A DNA stretch of 64,000 nt from assembly GCF_014610845.1 (NCBI RefSeq), contig NZ_JABTCG010000003.1:124001-188000 (forward strand). The letters run 5' to 3'. Every line of letters starts with the position of its first letter. The stretch's first letter is position 1. The stretch comes from Maribacter arenosus. Its GTDB lineage: Bacteria; Bacteroidota; Bacteroidia; Flavobacteriales; Flavobacteriaceae. This document shows positions 16,040 to 23,272 of this stretch, one piece after another. The position numbers were made by a program, and so were the translations under genes. The notes beneath the pieces are model-generated. The model made no database searches. It worked only from the letters and a program-made list of their open reading frames with translations, and was not told the DNA's origin.

Positions 16040-18400
16040 ATGAAAATACGATATAGTGCCTTTTGTATTTGTTTCCTTTTATTGCTGACCGCTTGTAAGG
16101 AAGAGGAAGGAATATATACCGATAAATTATGGTACGATCAACCTGCAGAACATTGGATGGAGGCCTTGCCCGTTGGCAATGGTCGACTTGGGGCCATGGT
16201 TTTCGGTGACCCCAACCATGAGCGTATTCAACTGAATGAGGATTCTATGTGGCCTGGCGGTCCCGATTGGGGAGATGGGCGCGGTACACCACAAGATTTG
16301 GAAGAAATTCGGAAGCTTTTAAAACAAGGCAGAACGAGGGAAGTTGATAGTCTAATGGTTGAACGTTTCTCTTATAAGACCATTGTACGTTCGCACCAGA
16401 CCATGGGAGAGCTGTATATCGATTTTCTAGAGGACAAAAGTGTTGAGAATTATTCCCGTGAATTGAATTTGGATGAAGGGGTGGTTACTATTACGTATTC
16501 ATCGGAAGGCCATGAGTATTTCCAGACCGTATTCGCTTCAAATCCAGATGACGTTTTGGTTATAGAGTTGTCAACTACCAATCCCAATGGAATGGATTTC
16601 AACCTGAAACTCGACCGCCCAAAGGATGAAGGTCGGCCAACGGTAACAACTAACAATCCGTCCGATAATGAAATCAGTATGATGGGCATGGTTACCCAAT
16701 TCAATGGAAAAAGGGATTCCAAATCCTTACCGCTCGATTATGGGGTGCAATTTGAAACCAGATTAAGAGTAGAGAGCGAAACAGGGATTATTAGCCCGAA
16801 TAACGGACAGTTAGCATTGAAAAACGTAAAAAAAGCCAAGCTTTTGATCGTCGAAAACACCTCCTTTTATCATGCCCAAGGGTATGAACAAAAAAATGCC
16901 GAAACTTTGGCCAAAGCCTCAAACCAATCTTTTGAGACCCTTTTAAAAACACATAAAAAAGATCATCAACGGTTCTACAATCGAGTGGACTTGGATTTGG
17001 GAGGGAAGGAATTGGATAGCCTTCCAATTAATGAGCGTTTACAACGGATGAAAGACGGTTTTGACGACCCTGATTTAGGCGCCAAATTATTCCAATTCGG
17101 ACGCTATTTATTGATTGCTTCTTCACGTCCGGGAACCAATCCGGCCAACCTACAAGGGATTTGGAATGAGCATATTACCGCTCCTTGGAATGCCGATTAT
17201 CATTTGAATATCAATCTACAGATGAATTATTGGCCGGCCGAGGTTACCAATTTAAGTGAATTACATCAACCGTTCTTTGATTTTTTGGATAAGGTTCTGG
17301 AACGCGGAAAAGTAACGGCTCAAAAACAATATGGTATAGAACGGGGAACGATGGCGCATCATGCCTCCGATTTATGGGCTACTCCATTTATGCGGGCCGA
17401 ACAGGCCTATTGGGGTTCTTGGATCCATGGTGGGGGTTGGGGCGTGCAGCACTATTGGGAACATTATCGATTTACCCAAGACGAGGAATTTTTAAGAAAT
17501 AGGGCATATCCTACTTTAAAAGGTCTTGCTGAATTTTATTTGGATTGGTTGGTATGGGATGAAAAGAGTAAGAGATGGGTCTCCGTTCCGGAAACGTCTC
17601 CAGAGAATTCCTATATCGCCCCAAATGGGAAACCGGCTGCGGTTTCCTATGGGAGTGCCATGGGACATCAGATTATTGGCGAAGTGTTTGACAATGTGCT
17701 TGAAGCTTCCGAAATTTTGGGAATTGAGGATGATTTTACAAGGGAGGTTACTGCCAAACGGGATAAATTGTTTCCGGGCGTGGTAGTTGGGGAAGATGGC
17801 AGGTTATTGGAATGGAACGAACCTTACGAAGAGCCTGAAAAAGGCCATAGGCATATGTCGCACTTATATGCACTACACCCCGGGGATGAAATCACTTCCG
17901 ATAATACAGAAGCGTTTGCAGCAGCCCAAAGGACCATTGATTACCGCTTACAACATGGCGGGGCAGGTACGGGTTGGAGTAGGGCTTGGATGATTAATTT
18001 GAACGCCCGATTATTGGATGCAACATCCGCAACGGAAAATATCAAAAAATTCTTCCAGATTTCCGTAGCCGACAATTTATTCGATGAGCATCCACCATTT
18101 CAAATCGATGGTAATTTTGGATATACCGCTGCAGTCGCAGAGTTGTTGCTACAATCCCATGAAGGTTTTATACGCCTATTGCCAGCACTACCTGTCAATT
18201 GGAAAAATGGAAGCATAAAAGGGCTTAAGGCCCGGGGCGATATCGAAGTCGATATCGAATGGAAAGATGGGGTATTATGGCAAGTGGGGTTAAGGGCCAA
18301 TGCTAAAAAATCGATTCGTTTGAAATATGGCGAGATGGAAGTTCAAGTTAATTTGCCTAAAAACAAAAAAGTACTTTTGAATGGAAATCTTAGTCGCTAA
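16040..18400 (+). CDS. GH95 family alpha-L-fucosidase / alpha-L-galactosidase, lipoprotein
   Basis: 786 residues with a lipoprotein signal (LLLLTACKEE, Cys19). The start ALPVGNGRLGAMVFGDPNHE is typical of GH95. NADYHLNINLQMNYWPAE near residue 385 holds the Asn pair that activates the catalytic water, HRHMSHLYALHPGDE near residue 600 and PPFQIDGNFGYTAAV near residue 683 carry further active-site residues, including the general base region. GH95 enzymes invert and cleave terminal alpha-1,2-L-fucose or L-galactose. In a sulfatase-rich marine cluster either is possible. Last gene of the first tight operon; a paired hairpin repeat follows it. Confidence 0.93.
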   Translation: MKIRYSAFCICFLLLLTACKEEEGIYTDKLWYDQPAEHWMEALPVGNGRLGAMVFGDPNHERIQLNEDSMWPGGPDWGDGRGTPQDLEEIRKLLKQGRTREVDSLMVERFSYKTIVRSHQTMGELYIDFLEDKSVENYSRELNLDEGVVTITYSSEGHEYFQTVFASNPDDVLVIELSTTNPNGMDFNLKLDRPKDEGRPTVTTNNPSDNEISMMGMVTQFNGKRDSKSLPLDYGVQFETRLRVESETGIISPNNGQLALKNVKKAKLLIVENTSFYHAQGYEQKNAETLAKASNQSFETLLKTHKKDHQRFYNRVDLDLGGKELDSLPINERLQRMKDGFDDPDLGAKLFQFGRYLLIASSRPGTNPANLQGIWNEHITAPWNADYHLNINLQMNYWPAEVTNLSELHQPFFDFLDKVLERGKVTAQKQYGIERGTMAHHASDLWATPFMRAEQAYWGSWIHGGGWGVQHYWEHYRFTQDEEFLRNRAYPTLKGLAEFYLDWLVWDEKSKRWVSVPETSPENSYIAPNGKPAAVSYGSAMGHQIIGEVFDNVLEASEILGIEDDFTREVTAKRDKLFPGVVVGEDGRLLEWNEPYEEPEKGHRHMSHLYALHPGDEITSDNTEAFAAAQRTIDYRLQHGGAGTGWSRAWMINLNARLLDATSATENIKKFFQISVADNLFDEHPPFQIDGNFGYTAAVAELLLQSHEGFIRLLPALPVNWKNGSIKGLKARGDIEVDIEWKDGVLWQVGLRANAKKSIRLKYGEMEVQVNLPKNKKVLLNGNLSR

Positions 18401-18449
18401 ATAATAGTTTAAATTCTTTGTTGCATATTTTGATTGATTTTGTAAGAAT

Positions 18450-18577
18450 GTCAGTTCGAGTGCTTGATTTACCGATTTTGTCATCGGAAATCGAGCGTAT
18501 CGAGAACGATTTTATGACTAAATTGGTTCTCGATACATTTTTTCTTCATTGCATTCCGAAAAAACACTCGAACTGAC
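18450..18577. repeat. Paired inverted hairpin element (REPIN-like)
   Basis: Two related imperfect palindromes in opposite orientation. The first runs 18450-18507 (GTCAGTTCGAGTG ... TATCGAGAAC) and the second 18526-18577 (GTTCTCGATAC ... CACTCGAACTGAC), with 18 bases between. Each has its own inner stem: TTGATTT.CCGAT against ATCGGAAATCGA in the first, and an A/T-rich stem in the second. The outer arms match the elements at 21.8-23.1 kb. The pair fills the gap between the GH95 and GH29 genes and could also fold as one long hairpin. Confidence 0.8.
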
Positions 18578-18665
18578 TCCCGAAGTCAATTCAATACTAT
18601 CAAAATGCACAACAGATTTAAATTGAAATGTCATAATGAAACGAGCATTAAGAAATTTTAATCAT

Positions 18666-20000
18666 ATGAAAAAACTGTTTACCATAGTCCTACTGTCGAT
18701 GGGGTTAGCGATGCATTCACAGACCCAGGACTCCTTATCGGTTCATCAGGAAAAAATGCAATGGTTCCAAGATGCCAAACTGGGCATATTCATTCATTGG
18801 GGATTGTATGCCGTAGACGGTATCGATGAATCCTGGTCGTTCTTTAATGGCTATATATCCCACGAAGACTATCTAAAGCAGACCAAGGGTTTCACGGCAA
18901 AGCGATATAATCCCCAAGCTTGGGTAAATCTAATCAAGGAAAGTGGTGCAAAGTATTCCGTGATTACCTCAAAACACCATGACGGATTTGCATTGTGGAA
19001 CACAAAGTTCGGGGATTTAAACGTGGTAAAAAGCACCCCCGCGAAAAAAGATGTTTTGACCCCCTTTGTGAATGCGCTCCGTAAAAATGGGTTAAAGGTG
19101 GGAATCTACTTTTCGTTACCCGATTGGTCTTATCCAGATTATACCCATTTTACAAGGGATTCCTTGCGATATGATATAAAGGACCAACCCGAGCGTTGGC
19201 ATAGGTTCTTGGACTATTACCAAGGACAATTAAAGGAACTTTCCGAAAACTACGATCCCGACCTCTATTGGTTCGATGGGGATTGGGAACATAATTCCGA
19301 AGAATGGCAGGCCCCAGAGGTAAGGCAGTTATTACTTGATAAGAATCCTAACACCATCCTGAATTCCAGGCTTCGGGATCAGGGCGACTATGCTACACCT
19401 GAACAGGGTATGCCCATAACCAGACCTAAAAGTAAGTACTGGGAACTGTGTATGACCATGAACAACTCATGGGGTTTTCAAAAGAACGACCTTGATTATA
19501 AGACCAGCGATCAGATTATCGGGATCTTTGCCGATGTGCTATCGAATGGGGGGAATTTACTTTTGGATATCGGCCCAAAAGCAGATGGAACCATTCCGGA
19601 GGAGCAAGAGCATATTTTAAAAGATTTGGGAAGGTGGACCCACAAGCACAAAGAGGCTATTTATGGTACGGTTGCCGGAATACCCAAAGAACATTTTTAT
19701 GGGCCCACCACCTTGTCCAAGGACGGTACTATACTGTATTTGTTCGTAAAAGGGGATCCCAAGGGTGAAGTTGTCATTCGAGGGTTAAAGAATAAGATCA
19801 ACCGCATTTGGGTAGTAGGCCAAGGCTCAAAATTGGAGCATCAAGTGGTGGGGAAGGTATATTGGAGTCATTATCCCGGGATTACCTATATTAAAATACC
19901 CGACTATGTTTTGGACGGGCAATTGACGGTACTTGCGGTTTTATTGGATGGAAAAATCGAATTGTACCGGGAAGACGGTGCGGTCATAGAAAGTAATTAG
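18666..20000 (+). CDS. GH29 family alpha-L-fucosidase, exported
   Basis: 444 residues from the ATG at 18666, preferred to an ATG ten codons upstream because the signal peptide MKKLFTIVLLSMGLAMHSQ then starts cleanly. MQWFQDAKLGIFIHWGLYAV, ITSKHHDGFALWNTK and LYWFDGDWEHN (nucleophile Asp near residue 203) are GH29 hallmarks. The enzyme is retaining and removes terminal alpha-L-fucose. LDIGPKADGTIPEEQ marks the end of the catalytic domain, followed by a small beta-sandwich. It pairs with the sulfatase gene 18 bases downstream, suggesting that fucose and sulfate are removed from the same substrate. Confidence 0.93.
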   Translation: MKKLFTIVLLSMGLAMHSQTQDSLSVHQEKMQWFQDAKLGIFIHWGLYAVDGIDESWSFFNGYISHEDYLKQTKGFTAKRYNPQAWVNLIKESGAKYSVITSKHHDGFALWNTKFGDLNVVKSTPAKKDVLTPFVNALRKNGLKVGIYFSLPDWSYPDYTHFTRDSLRYDIKDQPERWHRFLDYYQGQLKELSENYDPDLYWFDGDWEHNSEEWQAPEVRQLLLDKNPNTILNSRLRDQGDYATPEQGMPITRPKSKYWELCMTMNNSWGFQKNDLDYKTSDQIIGIFADVLSNGGNLLLDIGPKADGTIPEEQEHILKDLGRWTHKHKEAIYGTVAGIPKEHFYGPTTLSKDGTILYLFVKGDPKGEVVIRGLKNKINRIWVVGQGSKLEHQVVGKVYWSHYPGITYIKIPDYVLDGQLTVLAVLLDGKIELYREDGAVIESN

Positions 20001-20018
20001 CACGACATAATTTAGGCT

Positions 20019-21626
20019 ATGGGAATTATTAAATTTAGAAGTATCACAATTGAAGTGTCAGTAATTGCCTTATTGTTCATTGCATTTAGCGCATGTGAAC
20101 CTGAGGAAATCCCCAAACCCAAACCCAATATCATAGTGTTCATGGTAGATGATATGGGGTGGCAAGATACCTCTGTGCCTTTTTGGTATAAGCAGACGCC
20201 GTTCAATGAAAGCTATCAAACCCCTAATATGCAGCGTTTGGCGGCTGACGGAATTGCCTTTACCCAAGCATATGCTACGGCCGTTTGTTCTCCCACCCGC
20301 GTAAGTTTAATGACCGGAATGAATGCGGCGCGCCATCGGGTCACCAATTGGACCCTACATAAAGACAGCCTTCAACCTATGGAGAAAAATCATCCAACCC
20401 TGGAGTTTCCCCATTGGAACGTGAACGGAATGAGTCCTGTTACTGGGGATTCCCTAGCCGTTTATGCAACGCCACTCCCCAAGTTATTGAATGAAGCGGG
20501 GTATTATACTGTTCATACGGGTAAGGCTCATTTCGGGGCCATAGGCACGCCTGGGGAAAATCCGTTAAACCTAGGTTTTGAGGTGAATATTGCCGGACAT
20601 GCGGCGGGGGCACCGGAAAGTTATCTGGGTACCGAGAATTTTGGTAATGGTAAGGAAGGCAAGGAAATTTGGGCCGTTCCAGGATTGGAAAAATACCAAG
20701 GTAAAAATATTCATTTAAGTGAAGTATTGACTTTTGAGGCATTATCGGCCATCGATTCCGTAGTGACTACCCAACAACCTTTTTTCCTCTATATGGCCCA
20801 TTATGCTGTGCACACCCCAATAATGCCCGATGACCGATTTGTACAGAAATATCTTGAAAAAGGAATGGATTCCATCGAAGCCAACTATGCCTCTATGATC
20901 GAGGGAATGGATAAGAGTCTGGGTGATATCATGGATTATTTGGCGGATAAGAAAATAGCGGAGAATACGATTATCCTTTTTATGTCAGACAACGGTGGGT
21001 TGAGCGCTCATGCACGGGGTGGAGAGCCTAATACCCATAATAAACCGCTAGCAAGTGGTAAAGGTTCGGTATATGAGGGAGGAATCCGGGTACCCATGTT
21101 GGTCAAATGGCCAGGAAAGATCGCTCCGAATACGCAATCAGAGAACTACGTGATTATTGAGGATTTCTACCCAACTATAGTGGAGATGGCCGGGTTGGAA
21201 ACCGTTGAAACCGTTCAAACCATCGATGGTAAGAGTTTTGTGCCTTTGCTTATGGAAGAAGAGATAGAAGCGGGAGTGCCAAATGCTCCCAAAGAGGAAG
21301 TACGCCCTTTATTCTGGCATTACCCCAACGAATGGGGACCCGAAGGACCAGGTATAGGAGCTTCAAGCGCTGTAAGAAAAGGGGATTGGAAATTCATTTA
21401 TTTTCATGCCGATAGACGTATGGAATTGTATAACCTGCGGTTGGATATTGGGGAAACCAACAATTTGGTGGCACAACAATCCGATAAAGTGCAGGAGCTG
21501 GCAAGGGTACTGACAGATCATTTGAAAACGGTAAAGGCCCAAATGCCTATAGATAGGATTACTGGGAAGCAGGTGGAATATCCTGTGGATATTTTAAGTT
21601 CGAATACTGTTAAATCAGAAGAATAA
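20019..21626 (+). CDS. Family S1 sulfatase, lipoprotein
   Basis: 535 residues with a lipoprotein signal (LLFIAFSACEPEE, Cys26). IIVFMVDDMGWQDTSVPFW gives the metal-binding Asp pair, and AVCSPTRVSLMTGMNAARH contains Cys90 in C-S-P-T-R for formylglycine formation. LFMSDNGGLSAHARGG is the second metal-binding block. It differs clearly from the first sulfatase (WYKQTPFNESYQTPNM and a longer segment before the His region), so the two probably remove sulfate from different positions. It follows the GH29 gene by 18 bases and is followed by the repeat field. Confidence 0.92.
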   Translation: MGIIKFRSITIEVSVIALLFIAFSACEPEEIPKPKPNIIVFMVDDMGWQDTSVPFWYKQTPFNESYQTPNMQRLAADGIAFTQAYATAVCSPTRVSLMTGMNAARHRVTNWTLHKDSLQPMEKNHPTLEFPHWNVNGMSPVTGDSLAVYATPLPKLLNEAGYYTVHTGKAHFGAIGTPGENPLNLGFEVNIAGHAAGAPESYLGTENFGNGKEGKEIWAVPGLEKYQGKNIHLSEVLTFEALSAIDSVVTTQQPFFLYMAHYAVHTPIMPDDRFVQKYLEKGMDSIEANYASMIEGMDKSLGDIMDYLADKKIAENTIILFMSDNGGLSAHARGGEPNTHNKPLASGKGSVYEGGIRVPMLVKWPGKIAPNTQSENYVIIEDFYPTIVEMAGLETVETVQTIDGKSFVPLLMEEEIEAGVPNAPKEEVRPLFWHYPNEWGPEGPGIGASSAVRKGDWKFIYFHADRRMELYNLRLDIGETNNLVAQQSDKVQELARVLTDHLKTVKAQMPIDRITGKQVEYPVDILSSNTVKSEE

Positions 21627-21811
21627 AACAAGTTCTATTTTCTTCTAGTTTATTGTAATCAGATTCATAAAAACATATCAAGTAGGAGTGAGGTCCCAAA
21701 AAGTCATTCTGGTGTATTGGCAACTTTTGGCCTATCATTGACGTAATTGTGTAGCTTCTTGAAATATATTTCACTAGTTTTTGACAATATCCACTTGTCG
21801 TAGATCATCCT

Positions 21812-21870
21812 AAATGTCACTTCGAGTGGTTTTTGACGAGCGCAGCGTGGTCAAAAATTGTATCGAGAAG
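21812..21870 (+). repeat. Hairpin repeat, direct copy 1
   Basis: AAATGTCACTTCGAGTGG ... TATCGAGAAG. The inner stem is TTTTTGAC (loop about 12 bases, GAGCGCAGCGTG) GTCAAAAA. The outer arms are shared with all copies in this region. The spacer after it contains AAATCGTAAATTGAA, also found after copies 2 and 3. Confidence 0.85.
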
Positions 21871-21948
21871 CCATACCAATTGTATACCAAATCGTAAATT
21901 GAATAATACTTTACTATTTGATTCTACCTACCTGTTACGAATAGCCCT

Positions 21949-22007
21949 AAATGTCACTTCGAGTGGTTTTTGACAAGCGCAGCGTGGTCAAAAATTGTAT
22001 CGAGAAG
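21949..22007 (+). repeat. Hairpin repeat, direct copy 2
   Basis: Nearly identical to copy 1 (one base different in the loop) and 137 bases after it. It is followed by a 33-base leader (22008-22040) that is repeated without change before the GIY-YIG gene. Confidence 0.85.
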
Positions 22008-22040
22008 TCTTTATGGTCATTTAGTAAATCGTAAATTGAA
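22008..22040 (+). repeat. 33-base leader, first copy
   Basis: Identical to 22156-22188. It starts TCTTTATGGTCATTTAG and ends AAATTGAA, and an ATGAAA follows three bases later in both copies. In this copy the frame after the ATG stops after 13 codons and is not GIY-YIG. Confidence 0.75.
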
Positions 22041-22096
22041 GCCATGAAACGAGCAAACAATATTAATTTTTTGCGTACCATCTAAATAATAATCCC

Positions 22097-22155
22097 AAAT
22101 GTCACTTCGAGTGGTTTTTGACAAGCGCAGCGCGGTCAAAAATTGTATCGAGAAG
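22097..22155 (+). repeat. Hairpin repeat, direct copy 3, next to the GIY-YIG gene
   Basis: Same element as copies 1 and 2, 148 bases after copy 2; the loop has GCGCGG in place of GCGTGG. It ends 36 bases before the GIY-YIG start codon. Confidence 0.85.
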
Positions 22156-22188
22156 TCTTTATGGTCATTTAGTAAATCGTAAATTGAA
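22156..22188 (+). repeat. 33-base leader, second copy, directly before the GIY-YIG start
   Basis: Identical to 22008-22040. It fills the space between hairpin copy 3 and the ATG at 22192, so hairpin plus leader move as one unit. It may hold the gene's promoter or ribosome-binding region. Confidence 0.75.
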
Positions 22189-22191
22189 AGC

Positions 22192-22485
22192 ATGAAAATC
22201 TACTACGTCTATATCTTGGAATGCGCTGACAAAACGTACTACACTGGGATAACATCCAACCTTACCAAACGATTGGAATCACATCAATGGGGAACTTATA
22301 AAGGGAGTTATACGAGTACCAGGAGACCAGTTAAATTGGTTTTCCATTGTGAGTTTACCGATCCGAATATAGCCATTGAATCCGAAAAGCAAATCAAGAA
22401 ATGGTCACGGGAGAAGAAAAAGGCATTGATTGCTGGGAAGAATGATACATTGCCTAATCTGTCCAAGAAAAAATTCAGGGAGTGA
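22192..22485 (+). CDS. Small GIY-YIG nuclease-like protein inside a hairpin repeat field
   Basis: 97 residues. The GIY-YIG fold is visible: YVYILECADKTYYTGITSNL (residues 5-24) holds both aromatic motifs, Lys26-Arg27 is the usual basic position, and Glu65 in SEKQIKKW is the probable metal ligand. The C-terminal part is very basic (KKWSREKKKALIAGK). It belongs to the small UPF0213/YhbQ-like group. The stop codon is one base from an inverted hairpin copy (22487), and a direct copy with its leader lies just before the start, so the gene sits between facing repeats. I infer a role in movement or repair of those repeats; a plain DNA repair role is the alternative. Confidence 0.85.
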   Translation: MKIYYVYILECADKTYYTGITSNLTKRLESHQWGTYKGSYTSTRRPVKLVFHCEFTDPNIAIESEKQIKKWSREKKKALIAGKNDTLPNLSKKKFRE

Positions 22486-22486
22486 G

Positions 22487-23035
22487 GCTTCTCGATACAG
22501 ATTTTCTCGTACCTCGAAAATCCACTAACATGGACGTAATTGATTAACATACTGAAAAAGAGTCGAATACTTTATTACATTAAATCAATCTTAAATGTCA
22601 GTTCGAGTGGTTTTTCCTTTAAGTGAAACGCAAAGGAAAAATTGTATCGAGAACCATTGGTATGTGAAAGCTTCTCGATACGGATTTTCTCGTACCTCGA
22701 AAATCCACTAACATGGACGTAATTGATTTACATACTGAAAAAGAGTCGAATACTTTATTACATTAAATCAATCTTAAATGTCAGTTCGAGTGGTTTTTCC
22801 TTTAAGTGAAACGCAAAGGAAAAATTGTATCGAGAACCATTGGTATGTGAAAGCTTCTCGATACGGATTTTCTCGTACCTCGAAAATCCACTAACATGGA
22901 CGTAATTGTTTGACATACTGAAAAAGAGTCGAATACTTTATTACATTAAATCAATCTTAAATGTCAGTTCGAGTGGTTTTTCCTTTAAGTGAAACGCAAA
23001 GAAAAAATTGTATCGAGAACCATTGGTATGTGAAA
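22487..23035. repeat. Three tandem 183-bp units, each with an inverted and a direct hairpin
   Basis: Units start at GCTTCTCGATAC at 22487, 22670 and 22853, exactly 183 bases apart, and differ at only a few positions. Each begins with a degraded inverted hairpin (inner stem ATTTTC/GAAAAT; its far arm has lost the TCGAAGTGAC end), then a spacer, then a direct hairpin at 22593-22654, 22776-22837 and 22959-23020. The direct hairpins have the inner stem TTTTTCCTTT against AAAGGAAAAA. The near-identity points to recent tandem amplification. Confidence 0.9.
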
Positions 23036-23084
23036 GCTTCTCGATACAAATTTTCTCGTGCCTCGAAAATTCACTCGAAGTGAC
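23036..23084 (-). repeat. Terminal inverted hairpin closing the repeat field
   Basis: A full inverted copy: CTTCTCGATACAAATTTTCT at one side and CACTCGAAGTGAC at the other. Its inner stem is AATTTTCGAG against CGAGAAAATT, different again from the others. Unlike the inverted copies in the 183-bp units it has both outer arms intact. Confidence 0.8.
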
Positions 23085-23180
23085 ACATTCATACATCGGT
23101 CTTAATCGTTTTTCATATGCACATAGAGGTTCCCTGCCAAGTCCATTTGGACTATGTGCTTAAATCGATTTGGAAGATCA

Positions 23181-23224
23181 ACTACAAAGAGCACTAAGAT
23201 TTACATAGGGCACACAAAGGTTTT
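23181..23224. repeat. Four degenerate 11-base units (phased array)
   Basis: ACTACAAAGAG, CACTAAGATTT, ACATAGGGCAC and ACAAAGGTTTT follow one another without gaps, each with an A-rich CANNANG-like core at the same place. The 11-base period is the same as that of the arrays around the GxxExxY gene at 36.7-37.2 kb. Low copy number and divergence make this tentative. Confidence 0.4.
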
Positions 23225-23272
23225 ATTCGAAATGCTTTTGTTAAATTCGTCGTAAAATCATATGTATCTAAA

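Noticed and set aside
18636-18665. Upstream ATG of the first GH29 gene
   Set aside because: The signal peptide begins cleanly at the second ATG (18666).
21812-23084. Repeat field as a CRISPR array
   Set aside because: Repeats are 59-62 bases in two orientations, with unequal spacers that are themselves repeated. No Cas genes are nearby.
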